Part shown: piece by piece, positions 1 to 9,086 of the stretch
Position numbering within the stretch: the stretch's first letter is position 1
How the letters are laid out: every line of letters starts with the position of its first letter
NCBI GenBank assembly: GCA_907163375.1
Contig: CAJQUW010003390.1
Span: 62,001-126,000 of the forward strand
Direction of reading: 5' to 3'
Length of the DNA: 64,000 nucleotides
Source of the DNA: Prostheceraeus crozeri
Lineage: Eukaryota; Platyhelminthes; Polycladida; Euryleptidae
Program-made: the position numbers and the translations under genes
Notes under the pieces: generated by a model
What the model saw: only the letters and a program-made list of their open reading frames with translations
What the model was told of the DNA's origin: nothing
Database searches by the model: none

Positions 1-147
1 GGGATGATCATAGAGTAAATATATTAATTAGGTAGAGTGGTAACTCAGCATTTATTAAATCCCCAATGTGTATACAGTTTCGATTTTATTAAATGAACTC
101 AAGGGAGATACGTACAGTCGGAATCGTTTCCAAATGTGAGATATACA

Positions 148-1215
148 TAGTGATGCAAATGGAAAATTTTCCATTGGAAAATTTTGAAATTTATTTTTTG
201 GTGATTGACGTTTTTGCCTTTGTTTTGGAGACTTATTACAGTCGTTTGAAAAGACTATGCAATATTCAAAGACCGAAAAACTTCTCTATCATCCCTGTAT
301 ATTAACTTTTGTAACCAACCGCACCTTTTCCATGTCTATTTCAGATCTTTCCAAATGAATTTCAGACATTAGATGGATTTCAGATTTCTCTAGCTGAATT
401 TCAGATATCTGTCAGCAGCTCAACTTTGAAAAGATCTTAAATTCAACTGGAGATTCATGTGGATCATATCTGAAATTCATTTGGGCAGATCTGAAATCGA
501 ATTGGAACTATCTGAACCATCTGAACTAGAATTGGAAGATGTGTATCCTCAGCGAAGATGTCGGGCAATAGGCCAGAAGCTAGAGGCTATCATAGATATT
601 CTTTTACTCATCACAGATATCTTTAGTGACCAATATCTCACGAGTTTACAGTCTTTATGTCTTCCAGTATGGTCGCTCATGAATGCTGCGTGGACTGTGT
701 GCTTATACTTCACTTGTTCATCAACACATGAAGAATTTGCATCACTGATCAAGGCTGCATAATAAAGCTTAACTTTCAAGCTAATAAGCAAACTCCAAAA
801 TGAAGTATATTATTTTTGCTCCAGATCTTTCACATTGCATGAAAATATACCCCTATAGTAAAGCAAGATTCACGTTATCCCAAACGGTGTCTGTGTGATA
901 ATTAAAAATGCTAAAAAAATGGCACAATTGCCACTGGTGGCAAAGGAATGTTCAAAATCGGCGGACGGAATTCGCATTACTACGATCTCTTTAATCGAAA
1001 TAATGATGAAATTAAGAGTTTTAGACCCAATTTATTGGTACGTAAGCTGCCTCGGCAGTGGAAGCGCTCAAATTATGAGGCCTATCAAAAAATCCAAACT
1101 TTCAAAATTTTCAAAAAATTTCCATTTTCCAATATTTTCTAAAATTTTCCAATTTTTTCCATAATTTTCCACGAAAAGTTTAGATTCAAAATTTTCCGGA
1201 AAATTTTCATCACTA
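148..1215. mobile_element. hAT-like non-autonomous DNA transposon nested in the fold-back arm (copy A)
   Basis: The ends are inverted repeats, TAGTGATG at left and CATCACTA at right, followed by GGAAAATTTTCC-type palindromic sequence. Flanking 8-bp target duplications are GATATACA at 140-147 and GATATGCA at 1216-1223, one mismatch apart. The opposite arm of the fold-back repeat lacks the insert, which confirms the boundaries. An 8-bp duplication with such ends fits the hAT superfamily. Open frames inside (for example 101 residues at 457-762) resemble no transposase I know. The right part is a run of TTTTCCA-like low-complexity repeats. Confidence 0.7.
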
Positions 1216-2376
1216 GATATGCATAATTATGCAGTTTTGAAGAAATTGCAACGGAATCGACTGATCATGATAGCATAAAACAGATGGAAATGATATTATT
1301 TTACAGATCGTCCGTGTCATGACAGCCTTGGAGAGGTAATGTTTGCTAAATTAGCAACTGAACTGCTGAAACTTTTATGATGAACCTCAAGAGAATCTTC
1401 TTAAGCATGATCATATGAAAAGCAACCTGCCACAGGTACAGCAAACTAACAGAATCAAAGACAATGATTTCAATTGACTTTCAAATATGTAAATGGGTCC
1501 ACATCACTATTCAGATTCAAGAAGTGAAACATGAATTTAGTGAATCATTAAATCATGCCGGTGAAAATTGAATTAGAAACTTGAAATTTCAGACAAGAGA
1601 GCACGAATAATTTCGCGACTTTTTCATGAAGACCTTCATTGTATTACAATTCATGAAATTCCCTTGCAAGTTAGCTTGATTTCCGCTTATTAGCAAATCT
1701 TCATTCCTTTTGATATCCGACTTGTTTCATACTACTTATAGTCATAGAGAGTCATATCGGTAGTAATATATAATTTAGAAAATTTTGTCTTTTTTCAAAA
1801 GTGCTCAAATAAGTTTTTGGACCACGGGAACGTAATCTCCGCAAAAACTGAATCTTTTGATATTAAATTTTTCACTGTATACATTTGAGTCGACACTCCA
1901 CTTATATATCTCTTCTCTATTGGAATGATGGTATTTCACAGATTCTGTCATGATAACATTGAAGATTTAATGTTTGTTAAATTAGCAATTCGATGGGTTC
2001 CTACTTTCATGCTGAACCTCAAGAGTATTTTCTTAAGCGTGATCATATCACAGGCAACCTGCCAATGGAGGAGCAAAATCACATAAACAAAGGCAATGAC
2101 ATAGAGTAGGGATATAGATAGAGTGTCGACTCAAACAAGCAGGCTATTTTTTATGTGAAGAGATTCAGTTTTTTGCGGAGATAGCGTTCCCGTGGTTCAA
2201 AAAAATTATTTGAGCAGTTTTAAAAAATTCAAAATTTTGTTAATTTGAATACTACCGAGATGACTCTCCGTTGTAATCAGTATAAAGAAAGTTGGATATC
2301 AAAAGGAATGAGTATTTGCTAATAATCATCCTAACTAAGCGGAAATCAAGCTGATTATCAAAGGAATTTCATGAAT

Positions 2377-2382
2377 TATATT
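2377..2382. repeat. Polinton target-site duplication, left (TATATT)
   Basis: TATATT precedes the AG terminus at 2383 and recurs at 20130-20135. Copy B has a single TATATT at 28368-28373 with both flanks joined. A 6-bp duplication is the Polinton hallmark. Confidence 0.95.
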
Positions 2383-2392
2383 AGTAGTATAT

Positions 2393-2458
2393 AGTGTGAC
2401 ATCCGGCGCGACGGTTCGCTTCGCTTTGCTTCGCTTCGCTTGCGCCGGATGTCACACT
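2393..2458. promoter_or_regulatory. Terminal hairpin of the left repeat arm
   Basis: A perfect 17-bp stem (AGTGTGACATCCGGCGC at 2393-2409 pairing with 2442-2458) encloses a 32-nt loop built of GCTTCGC/GCTTTGC units. On the other strand these read GCGAAGC, a heptamer known for very stable DNA mini-hairpins. The position next to the terminus suggests a role in protein-primed replication or integrase recognition, but that is inference. Confidence 0.85.
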
Positions 2459-2498
2459 TTTGCGGTTTTTTTCAAAATTTTCAAAAAATCAAAATTTC

Positions 2499-2815
2499 AA
2501 AAATTTAGGTAGATTTCAAATTTCACGTGGCCGAAGGCCGAAGGGCGAAAATTTAGGTAGTGACGAATTTTCAAAAAAATCAAAATATCACGTAATCGAA
2601 AATTTAGGCGGTCTCAAAATATCCCGTAATCAAAAATTTAGGCGGTCTCAAAATATCACGTGGACGAAAATTTAGGCGGTCTTAAAATATCACGTAATCT
2701 AAAAAATATCACGTGGTAGAAAATATGACGTAGCCGAAGATCGAAAATGTAGCCGAAGGTCGAAAATGTAGGCAGATGAAAATTTAGGTAGCCCAAAAAA
2801 TATCACGTTGTCCTA
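2499..2815. repeat. Subterminal tandem repeats in left Polinton arm
   Basis: About 34-bp imperfect units carry the blocks AAAATTTAGGCGGTCT and AAAATATCACGTAATC. CACGTG/CACGTA variants recur at each unit boundary. The same array is mirrored at 19697-20013. Iterated subterminal motifs of this kind often bind a transposition or replication protein; none can be named here. Confidence 0.8.
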
Positions 2816-2866
2816 ATATAGCAGAAGATTGTATTCAAAATATTTATTCAAAATATTCATTTAAAA

Positions 2867-3205
2867 ATGGAAGAAACAAAAGTGGATGAAACAAAAGTGG
2901 AAGGAACCTCAAGAATATATCCTTCGTTATCATATGAACGTAGTTCTACTTTAATGGACATTGAAAAGATTAACATTCAAAAAATGAATAAAGAAAAACA
3001 CAAAGATAGAGTACGCTATATGAAAGATAAGGAATCTCAATTATTATTAAGATTAGAGCATTATAAAAAATTAAGAAAGAGATGGACTAAAGTTAAGAAT
3101 GTAACACAAGGAATTGGCATATTCTTAACAATAAGTTTAGGCGCTCTCACTATTGTCATTTCATCTGGCGTTCTTACAATTCCAGTAGTTGCTACAGCTT
3201 TGTGA
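2867..3205 (+). CDS. Terminal-repeat copy of the membrane-protein gene (N-terminal part, 112 aa)
   Basis: This encodes the same N-terminus (MEETKVDETKVEG...) as the 237-residue gene on the other arm at 18932-19645. It reaches the first hydrophobic segment (GIFLTISLGALTIVISSGV), where the inverted repeat ends. It carries five extra residues (INIQK) relative to the right-arm copy. The gene's 5' part is therefore inside the terminal repeat and only the right-arm copy runs on to full length. Whether the short left version is expressed is unknown. Confidence 0.6.
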   Translation: MEETKVDETKVEGTSRIYPSLSYERSSTLMDIEKINIQKMNKEKHKDRVRYMKDKESQLLLRLEHYKKLRKRWTKVKNVTQGIGIFLTISLGALTIVISSGVLTIPVVATAL

Positions 3206-3360
3206 TACAATTAGATTTTAGTTGTACGTTAGGGAAGTTGTTTTAATTCTTACCAGCACGTCAGCACAAGCGCATGACGTCAAAGCATCTGGCAGCTGTT
3301 TTCATTTCTCTCTCTTCTGTCATTGTTCCGTGTGCGCTAGAAGCAAAGTTCTCATTTGCA

Positions 3361-4047
3361 ATGTCTTCCGTCAGCAAAATAGAGAGAGAATTTTGTTGCT
3401 TCGTGGATCAAGTTTTGCCTCTTATTTCACCAGACCATCTGGATTTCTTCAAAACGATATCAACAAAATTTATTCTTGAATCACTAAGAAAGAAACAGAA
3501 GACGAGTGGAAACGAAGAAGATAAAAAGAGAGAAGTGTTTGAAATAATCCGTGATTCATTCAAGGATGTTGACAGCAGCAATTTACTTACATTTCTCGAC
3601 GAAAAAGATTTTTTAAGTGTTTCATCGTGCATTTCGTCATTGAATAAACTCATTGCTTTCGAGAAAATGACACATCGGAATCTTCTACGTTGCTATATTT
3701 CGCAAGGAGAAGTACTTCAGCGACTGAAGTCACTGACCAATAAGAATCATGTGAAATTTGTGAAAGAGTTGAATGAGACTCATAACATTAAATTTTCACG
3801 TTCATATATAACATTATTAATCAAATTGTTCAAAATGTCAAGACATTATCCAAATTTAGCTAATTCCTCCTTATCGATTCATTTTATGATGAAGCATTTT
3901 ACATATCTTGAAGATTTCATTGATCATGAGAAAGAAGAAGAAAAGCGAAGATTAGCAGAATCCATATTTGATTCACCCAATGTGCAACAAACTGAACAAC
4001 AACCTGCGCAACATACTGGGCTTACGCAGGAATTAGAGGACTTATAA
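3361..4047 (+). CDS. Polinton accessory protein, unrecognised, about 228 aa
   Basis: I prefer the methionine at 3361 (MSSVSKIEREFCC) over the upstream one at 3274, because similarity-like, charged helical sequence starts there and the upstream part reads as leader. The protein is all-helical in appearance. A segment near residues 85-115 (SNLLTFLDEKDFLSVSS) has the spacing of a death-fold-type helix bundle, but I cannot claim that. The middle holds a conserved-looking motif (FSRSYITLLIKLFKMSRHYP) and the end is acidic and glutamine-rich. It lies on the plus strand, opposite to most genes of the element, between the left repeat and a 112-bp tandem repeat. No function can be assigned. Confidence 0.5.
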   Translation: MSSVSKIEREFCCFVDQVLPLISPDHLDFFKTISTKFILESLRKKQKTSGNEEDKKREVFEIIRDSFKDVDSSNLLTFLDEKDFLSVSSCISSLNKLIAFEKMTHRNLLRCYISQGEVLQRLKSLTNKNHVKFVKELNETHNIKFSRSYITLLIKLFKMSRHYPNLANSSLSIHFMMKHFTYLEDFIDHEKEEEKRRLAESIFDSPNVQQTEQQPAQHTGLTQELEDL

Positions 4048-4050
4048 ATG

Positions 4051-4440
4051 TTGGACTCTACTTCATAAGTAACAAGTAGTAACATTTATTGCTACTTATT
4101 TGTGTGGTGATTGAAAAATGACAATGGCATTGACAATTTGGATTTCTGTTTTCATATAAATATTGGACTCTACTTCATAAGTAACAAGTAGTAACATTTA
4201 TTGCAACTTATTTGTGTGGTGATTGAAAAATGACAATGGCATTGACAATTTGGATTTCTGTTTTCATATAAATATTGGACTATACTTCATAAGTAGCAAG
4301 TAGTAACATTTATTGCTACTTATTTGTGTGGTGATTGAAAAATGACAATGGCATTGACAATTTGGATTTCTGTTTTCATATAAATATTGGACGAAAAGTG
4401 ACAATGAACGTTGACAATTTGGATTTTTGTTTCATTTAAA
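4051..4440. repeat. 112-bp tandem repeat, three full units plus a partial fourth
   Basis: Units start at 4051, 4163 and 4275 with TTGGACTCTACTTCATAAGT. A shortened fourth begins at 4387 and ends at the start of the protease-like frame (4441). Each unit contains TGACAATGGCATTGACAATT and TTTCATATAAATATT. Because the last unit abuts a start codon, the array could hold repeated promoter or leader copies. Confidence 0.9.
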
Positions 4441-4725
4441 ATGACTGACCTGATCGAGTTCTTTAAATTATATGGAACACAGACAACAACGAATTTTGAT
4501 CTAAAGAAAATCTCACATCAATTGGGAATAAAGAATTTTCATCTCCTAATGAGAGACGAATTACAATTGATCAAAAATAGGCCAACTGTAAATTTCATAA
4601 CGAATCTTCACACTTCAGACCAAAAAGGCGTACATTGGTCAGCAGGTATCTTTAGTAAAAACGGAGATTATTATTATTTTGTCTCATACGGACTTCCACC
4701 TATTATGTCTTTATGTTTTATTTAA
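4441..4725 (+). CDS. Adenain-like cysteine protease, N-terminal part (Polinton fossil gene)
   Basis: The chosen start is MTDLIEFF at 4441, immediately after the tandem repeat. The segment GVHWSAGIFSKNGDYYYF followed by SYGLPP matches the adenovirus/Ulp1-type maturation protease around its catalytic histidine (HW) and the following acidic/asparagine-equivalent strand, where animals' Polintons usually read HWV...YFDSYG.PP. In viruses this enzyme cleaves capsid precursor proteins during maturation. The open frame is about half of the family's usual length, so this gene is not intact here. It converges with the integrase gene on the other strand across a short AAT repeat at 4768-4788. Confidence 0.7.
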   Translation: MTDLIEFFKLYGTQTTTNFDLKKISHQLGIKNFHLLMRDELQLIKNRPTVNFITNLHTSDQKGVHWSAGIFSKNGDYYYFVSYGLPPIMSLCFI

Positions 4726-4788
4726 ATTGCAAGAAGGAGTGCCATTTCTTGATATTATGTTAGAATTGAATAATAATAATAATAATAA

Positions 4789-6000
4789 TTAAAAATCACT
4801 TCGTTGTAATTCATTTTGATAAAATCGGCCTCTGATATCTTCATCATCTAAATCTTTGATTTCGTAAGTAATCGGATAACTTTGACTTATTTTAGAAACT
4901 TCAAATATTTCTTTAGTCCAGTATCCGACGAAGCCTTTTTCAAATTTATTCTTATATTTAAATATTCTAACTCTATCTCCAATTTTAAATTTCGGCTTAA
5001 GTTTCTGCAAATTCGGATTACTCTCATTCGAATAATTATTTTCGAATATTTTCTTTCGTATTAAATCAGGGTCGTCAGAAGCATTCTTTGGGGTTTCTTC
5101 AATACCTGAATGAACTTTATTATTGTACTGCTCTACAATTCCTGGTAATATTTTTAACCATTTCTGATTTCCTTGTTGAGTAAATTTTTTGAATAATTTA
5201 TTTTTTAACGTCCGATTGAATCTTTCTATCACTACGGCCTTCCCTGCATTTTCAGTTGAATAAACTGAGCCTTGGCGATGACTTTCGTCTGTTTCAAATA
5301 GTGGCTGAACGTTTCGGTTATAAAATTCCGACCCTTTATCAACAAACAATTTTTTTGGCTTTCTATTACTTTCTTTAAAGATTTCTTCAAACGCATATTT
5401 AACTGACAGACCACTTTTATTTTTTAAAGGCTTTACCCAAGCGTATCGTGTATATAAATCTATAACGGTCAATGCGTATTTATAATCAGAATCATTCGGC
5501 ATATGAATGAGATCAGCACTCCAAATATCATCTTTATTAAATACTTTTACTTTCAATAGATATTTAGGCCTTCTATATTCTTTATGAATTTCGGACGCGT
5601 AGGTTCGAGCGTTGCTCTCAGACAGCTTTGCTGTCGTTTCATTTGTTGACGGATCAATACCCTGACCGAATAATATTTTAGCTTGTAAAGCTTTCTTAAC
5701 AAACATTCTTTCAATTTTTTCTCTAAATGTAGGATTTTGAATACTATCTAATTTTTGAATCATCTTCTTATCAGCTGCATGTCGAGAACTTAGATCATGA
5801 TTTCGATAAGCTAAATCATGCCTGTAAGCTGCAGCATCTACTCTATTTATTGGTTCTTCACCTGGTTTCGGATTATTGTTCTCATCTAGTCTTATATCTA
5901 ATCGAGTTCCTGGACCAGTATATGAATGACCGGGAAGATGTTTTTCTTTCGAATATTTACTCCAAATAAATCCAGGAAAGTTTTCTAATGTTTTTGTATG
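4789..6000 (-). CDS. Polinton integrase (rve family) with a phospholipase A2-like region upstream in the same frame
   Basis: From the first internal methionine (5763) the retroviral-type integrase core shows WSADLIHM (D84), LFVDKGSEFYN (D142) and VVIERFNRTLKNKL (E180), the D,D,E triad. A C-terminal SH3-like segment (FKIGDRVRIFKYKNKF) follows near residue 255. The frame stays open upstream to about 6000 and there encodes SYTGPGTRLDIRL and DAAAYRHDLAYRNHD, the calcium-loop and histidine-aspartate motifs of the parvovirus VP1-type phospholipase A2 (Phospholip_A2_4) known in adintovirus-type Polintons. The integrase inserts the element into host DNA; the lipase is used by parvoviruses to leave endosomes. 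The two may be one polyprotein or two abutting genes. Confidence 0.88.
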   Translation of the reverse strand, partial: HTKTLENFPGFIWSKYSKEKHLPGHSYTGPGTRLDIRLDENNNPKPGEEPINRVDAAAYRHDLAYRNHDLSSRHAADKKMIQKLDSIQNPTFREKIERMFVKKALQAKILFGQGIDPSTNETTAKLSESNARTYASEIHKEYRRPKYLLKVKVFNKDDIWSADLIHMPNDSDYKYALTVIDLYTRYAWVKPLKNKSGLSVKYAFEEIFKESNRKPKKLFVDKGSEFYNRNVQPLFETDESHRQGSVYSTENAGKAVVIERFNRTLKNKLFKKFTQQGNQKWLKILPGIVEQYNNKVHSGIEETPKNASDDPDLIRKKIFENNYSNESNPNLQKLKPKFKIGDRVRIFKYKNKFEKGFVGYWTKEIFEVSKISQSYPITYEIKDLDDEDIRGRFYQNELQRSDF

Positions 6001-6140
6001 TCACCTCCAATATGCTGACAGTTTGAGTTTTTATTTTTGTTTAATAGATAATTCAATAAATCTAAATTAGCAATTTTTAATTTAATTAAATTTTCGGAAT
6101 TTGTAGAATTCATTTTAAAAGATAAAATAAATGTTTTACC

Positions 6141-6171
6141 GGATCGGACCAAAGGTCCTGAGGTTATTACC
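6141..6171. repeat. Mini-palindrome repeat, copy 1
   Basis: GGATCGGACCAAAGGTCCTG carries the perfect hairpin GGACC-AAA-GGTCC (6146-6158). An inverted 31-bp copy lies at 8967-8997 and a third at 9031-9056. It overlaps the 3' end of the 120-residue gene by a few bases. Confidence 0.85.
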
Positions 6172-6529
6172 GAATGATACTAGGACTTAGATATATTCCA
6201 GAACCATCTTTTGTTTCTTTAATTTCAATTAAATCATCAACATTGTGGAGAATATTTTTAAGAACTCGTTTTCCTTCATCAACTAATTTTAATTTACTAA
6301 TAAAATTATCTACTATTCCGTCACCCCTAGCAACTTTCTCTAACTCTCTATTATGACGTTTTTGTTCTTCTAATGCTGCCTTCTCTGATTTATTTTTATT
6401 TACTGCTTGGACAATACCAGCTGTCCCGCCTGCAACACTTCCTGCAGCTGCTATGCCACCTATTATTAGTGGAATTAATGGGAGAATCCCGCCATTCTTT
6501 TCTTCTTGTAATTGAATATTCTCTATCAT
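6167..6529 (-). CDS. Small membrane-active/core-like Polinton protein (120 aa)
   Basis: Residues 13-42 form a long glycine/alanine-rich hydrophobic segment (GGILPLIPLIIGGIAAAGSV), followed by a lysine-rich charged helix and a short C-terminal domain. This layout resembles the small adenovirus pX/pVI-like virion proteins reported from adintovirus-type Polintons, which can insert in membranes or bind DNA. The frame is open. It lies between the lipase/integrase gene and the major capsid gene, on the same strand, as expected for a virion component. Function is inferred from composition and position only. Confidence 0.55.
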   Translation of the reverse strand: MIENIQLQEEKNGGILPLIPLIIGGIAAAGSVAGGTAGIVQAVNKNKSEKAALEEQKRHNRELEKVARGDGIVDNFISKLKLVDEGKRVLKNILHNVDDLIEIKETKDGSGIYLSPSIIR

Positions 6530-6662
6530 TGGTTTACTTATGTAATACTTTTTTTATTAATCGTAATAGTTTTAGGGGTATTTTTGTCAACAATATTACG
6601 TAATTTTAATTCAACAGTTTTATTATTATTACTTTTCGCTTGCGACATTTTTAATAAAAAAA

Positions 6663-6800
6663 TTTTAAGTTACCAAAAATTTTTAATCTATTCTAGTTAT
6701 GAATAAATTTTAAGTTAAGAATTTTTAATCTATTCTAGTTATGAAAAAATTTTAAGTTATCAAAAATTTTTAATCTATTCTAGTTATCAAAATTTTAAGT
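6663..6800. repeat. AT-rich tandem repeat between capsid and small-protein genes
   Basis: Three and a half units of about 42 bp share TTTTTAATCTATTCTAGTTAT and AAGTTA(C/T)CAAAAA. The array separates the major capsid gene from the 120-residue gene and could hold the latter's promoter. No other feature seen. Confidence 0.85.
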
Positions 6801-6838
6801 TATGAAAAAAAATTAATTAATCGACGAAGTCTTGGGCT

Positions 6839-8172
6839 TTAGCCTATCCTAGCCATCTTTCCATTAAGAATTTCAATAGAATATTTTACATCTTCTAGCA
6901 ATAAACCATAAGCCATCAATGAAGTTGTGGAATCTTTCTTTTCAATATTAATTGTTACATCACAACCAGTCTTGATAATATCTTCAGATTGTGCACTTAA
7001 ATCGAAACAGAAAACAGGATATAAATGTCTCCAATCACCAGGAGTTAATTGTGGTTCAACTCCAAATTCTATACAAAGATTTCGATAAGAATCATATCCT
7101 TCCATAAATTGATTATTGGTATCATCGAATCTTAATGGATCAATTGGATATCGGGTTTGATTTAATGAAACTTGTAAACTTCGAATTGTATTAATATGAA
7201 AAAGATTGTTGTTCTTATCAAAACTTGGAGAATTATTTCTTGAAATGTTAGTAATAAATATCTTGGAGTATTCGCAGTTCTAGTAAAATGCCAGTTAAAT
7301 CTTTGTTCGGAAAAAGTTACTGAACTAGCAGTACGCTTTAGAAAATTTACTGGAATTGGTTTGTTAGTATTTAATCTTTTTGCAATAGCTGTTTCAATCT
7401 CTAAACTAGGAGTAATATGCTTAATCCACCATTCAAGTCTATCAATTTTTAAATATGCTTTTTTTCCAGTCTTACCAAAAAAGATTAATTCATTATTTGC
7501 TGTACGATGAATTATAAATTTAAATTTTAATTGATATGATATTTTATGATCATCTAAATAACCGAATAATGGAGACAATGACCAACTTACTGTCTGTTTA
7601 CTTTTCTTGTTAAATTCACGTCTTTCTTTATATGCACTACTGTTTGTTTTATTTAAATGTTTTCCAATATTTTCTACATCTTTCGCAAATCCTGCTGCAT
7701 CTGTTCCAGCGTGAGTTAAATCATCAACAATTATACCATCATTAGTATCAGGAAACCAACCTTCGATTTCATACTTTTTATTATTTTCACCAATTGTTAC
7801 AAATCTAAGCATTGTATCAATTACACCTGGAGAATCACTTATTGTTTCTATATTTTGAGTTGCAACATCTAAACGCATTTGTGTAAATAATCTTGGAAAA
7901 AAATTATTCTCTAGTGCAATATTATCGGTTTCTGGTAATGGTGTTGTAAAATTGGCATCACTATACAAAGAATATTCACAGTGTAAAAATGAATCAGTTA
8001 GATATATATAACTCTGCTGATTATCAACTTCAAAAATTAAATCACCTCCAGTATTTACTTTACTGGAAGATCCGGGATTCATAGCAATTCTTATATAGTC
8101 ATTCTTTTTTTGATTGCAACTGACGAACGGAGGATCGTCTAATCTAAATTTATTTTCGATAAGCGAAGACAT
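6839..8172 (-). CDS. Major capsid protein, double jelly-roll type (Polinton fossil gene)
   Basis: The N-terminal part (MSSLIENKFRLDDPP...) and central part show alternating strand-rich sequence with LKIDRLEWWIKHITPSLEIE. The C-terminal part reads GDWRHLYPVFCFDLSAQSE followed by DVTINIEKK and AYGLLLEDVKYSIE, which corresponds to the end of the second jelly roll in Polinton major capsid proteins. Total span is about 445 codons, near the size of adintovirus hexon-like proteins. In virus relatives, trimers of this protein build the icosahedral shell. Not intact as one frame in this copy. Neighbours (penton-like, ATPase, protease, small core proteins) complete a morphogenesis module. Confidence 0.72.
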
Positions 8173-8217
8173 TTTTATAAAAAATAATTTGACTTTTTGT
8201 TTTTCTCACACACAGAA

Positions 8218-8364
8218 AAAATTCTGCTAAAATAATTTTACTAAAATAATTTTACTAAAAAAAGTTTGCTAAGAAAATTTTGCTAAAAAAATTTTACTAA
8301 AAAAAATTTTACTAAAATATAATTTTAGAATTTTGCTAGACCAGCTCCGCTACAGCTTTGCTGG
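8218..8364. promoter_or_regulatory. Degenerate AT repeat and hairpin upstream of the major capsid gene
   Basis: About eight irregular copies of TTTTACTAAAAAAA-like sequence (8218-8338) lie just upstream of the capsid start at 8172 (minus strand). A GC-richer hairpin CCAGC...GCTGG (8341-8364) follows. It may act as promoter or as transcript end for the next gene; nothing decisive is visible. Confidence 0.5.
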
Positions 8365-8519
8365 TTAGACCGAAGGTTGCTGTTGACACCATTACCTCTT
8401 ATTTCTTCAATTGAACGTTTTATGGCTACGCCTGATTTCTTCTTATGTTTACTATCAGACGGAGCTCCGCTCCTCAAGGTTTCCCCAACAGCTATGTTAG
8501 CAATTTTATTTTTTGTTTC

Positions 8520-8891
8520 CTATGAAAGTTTTTTTAAATTTTTTAGTTCTTCGGAATCATTCCTAAGTTTACGAATAGCTTCTAGTTGTTTTAATTCGTT
8601 TTGAGACTTGACAGCATTTGATATTGCACTAGCTGTATTACCTATAGCAGCTGCTCCTTTTGCAGCAGATGTAATCAAATCTTTATTATTTTTAATTAAG
8701 TTAACGATACTTCCAATACCAGAAAAGATGCCAGCTCCTTCCGTGTGAACGGCACCTGCGGTGCCTAGGAACTTTTGTGTTCCGACTGTTTCTCTATTAT
8801 CATAATGATAAACAGGATTCATACGTGGTTCATGAGCAATTTTTTTATTTGAAGCAAAATGTTTAAGATTGTGTTTATAAATTATAGGCAT
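8520..8891 (-). CDS. Small pVI-like Polinton protein (123 aa)
   Basis: The N-terminal 45 residues are polar and tyrosine/histidine-rich (MPIIYKHNLKHF), then comes a glycine/alanine amphipathic stretch (GAGIFSGIGSIVNLIKNN...AAKGAAAIGNTASAI) and a charged C-terminal helix (QLEAIRKLRNDSEELKNLKK). The amphipathic stretch after a short leader is like adenovirus pVI, the membrane-lytic internal capsid protein, but this is resemblance of layout, not a confident match. It is transcribed in the same direction as the capsid gene and lies between it and the fibre-like gene. Confidence 0.5.
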   Translation of the reverse strand: MPIIYKHNLKHFASNKKIAHEPRMNPVYHYDNRETVGTQKFLGTAGAVHTEGAGIFSGIGSIVNLIKNNKDLITSAAKGAAAIGNTASAISNAVKSQNELKQLEAIRKLRNDSEELKNLKKLS

Positions 8892-8966
8892 TTTTTAGGA
8901 TTAAATTTGACTTTTGGGAAAAAATATTTACGTTAATATTTGCGCTAAGATTTACGTTTATGATAA

Positions 8967-9056
8967 GGTAATAACCTCAGGACCTTTGGTCCGATCGGCT
9001 AAAGCCTCTGGACAAGGTTCTGTAGGTTAGAAACCTGAGGACCTTTGGTCCGATCA
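8967..9056. repeat. Mini-palindrome cluster, copies 2 and 3
   Basis: Two copies of GGACC-TTT-GGTCC (8980-8992 and 9039-9051) lie in the intergenic space, with GGCTAAAGCC (8997-9006) between them. The first, with flanks, is the exact inverted copy of the repeat at 6141-6171. Confidence 0.85.
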
Positions 9057-9086
9057 AGATTTACGTTTGTGAATGGACAACAACTT

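Larger units (their letters stand above)
2383..3201 (+). repeat. Polinton terminal inverted repeat, left arm
   Basis: 819 bases match the reverse complement of 19326-20129, with a 15-bp in-frame length difference inside the shared reading frame. The outer part is nearly identical between arms, but the last 60 or so bases before 3201 are clearly more diverged, and similarity then stops. The arm holds a terminal hairpin, a subterminal tandem repeat and the first part of a membrane-protein gene. Confidence 0.95.

Noticed and set aside
457-762. 101-codon frame inside the hAT-like element
   Set aside because: Present in both copies only because of the recent duplication. No transposase motif, and the opposite strand is equally open.
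2460-2675. 71-codon open frame inside the left Polinton arm
   Set aside because: It is produced by the tandem repeat (RRSQNI-like periodicity) and mirrored in the other arm. No independent sign of coding.
4051-4440. CRISPR-like array
   Set aside because: Directly abutting 112-bp repeats without spacers, in a eukaryotic Polinton.
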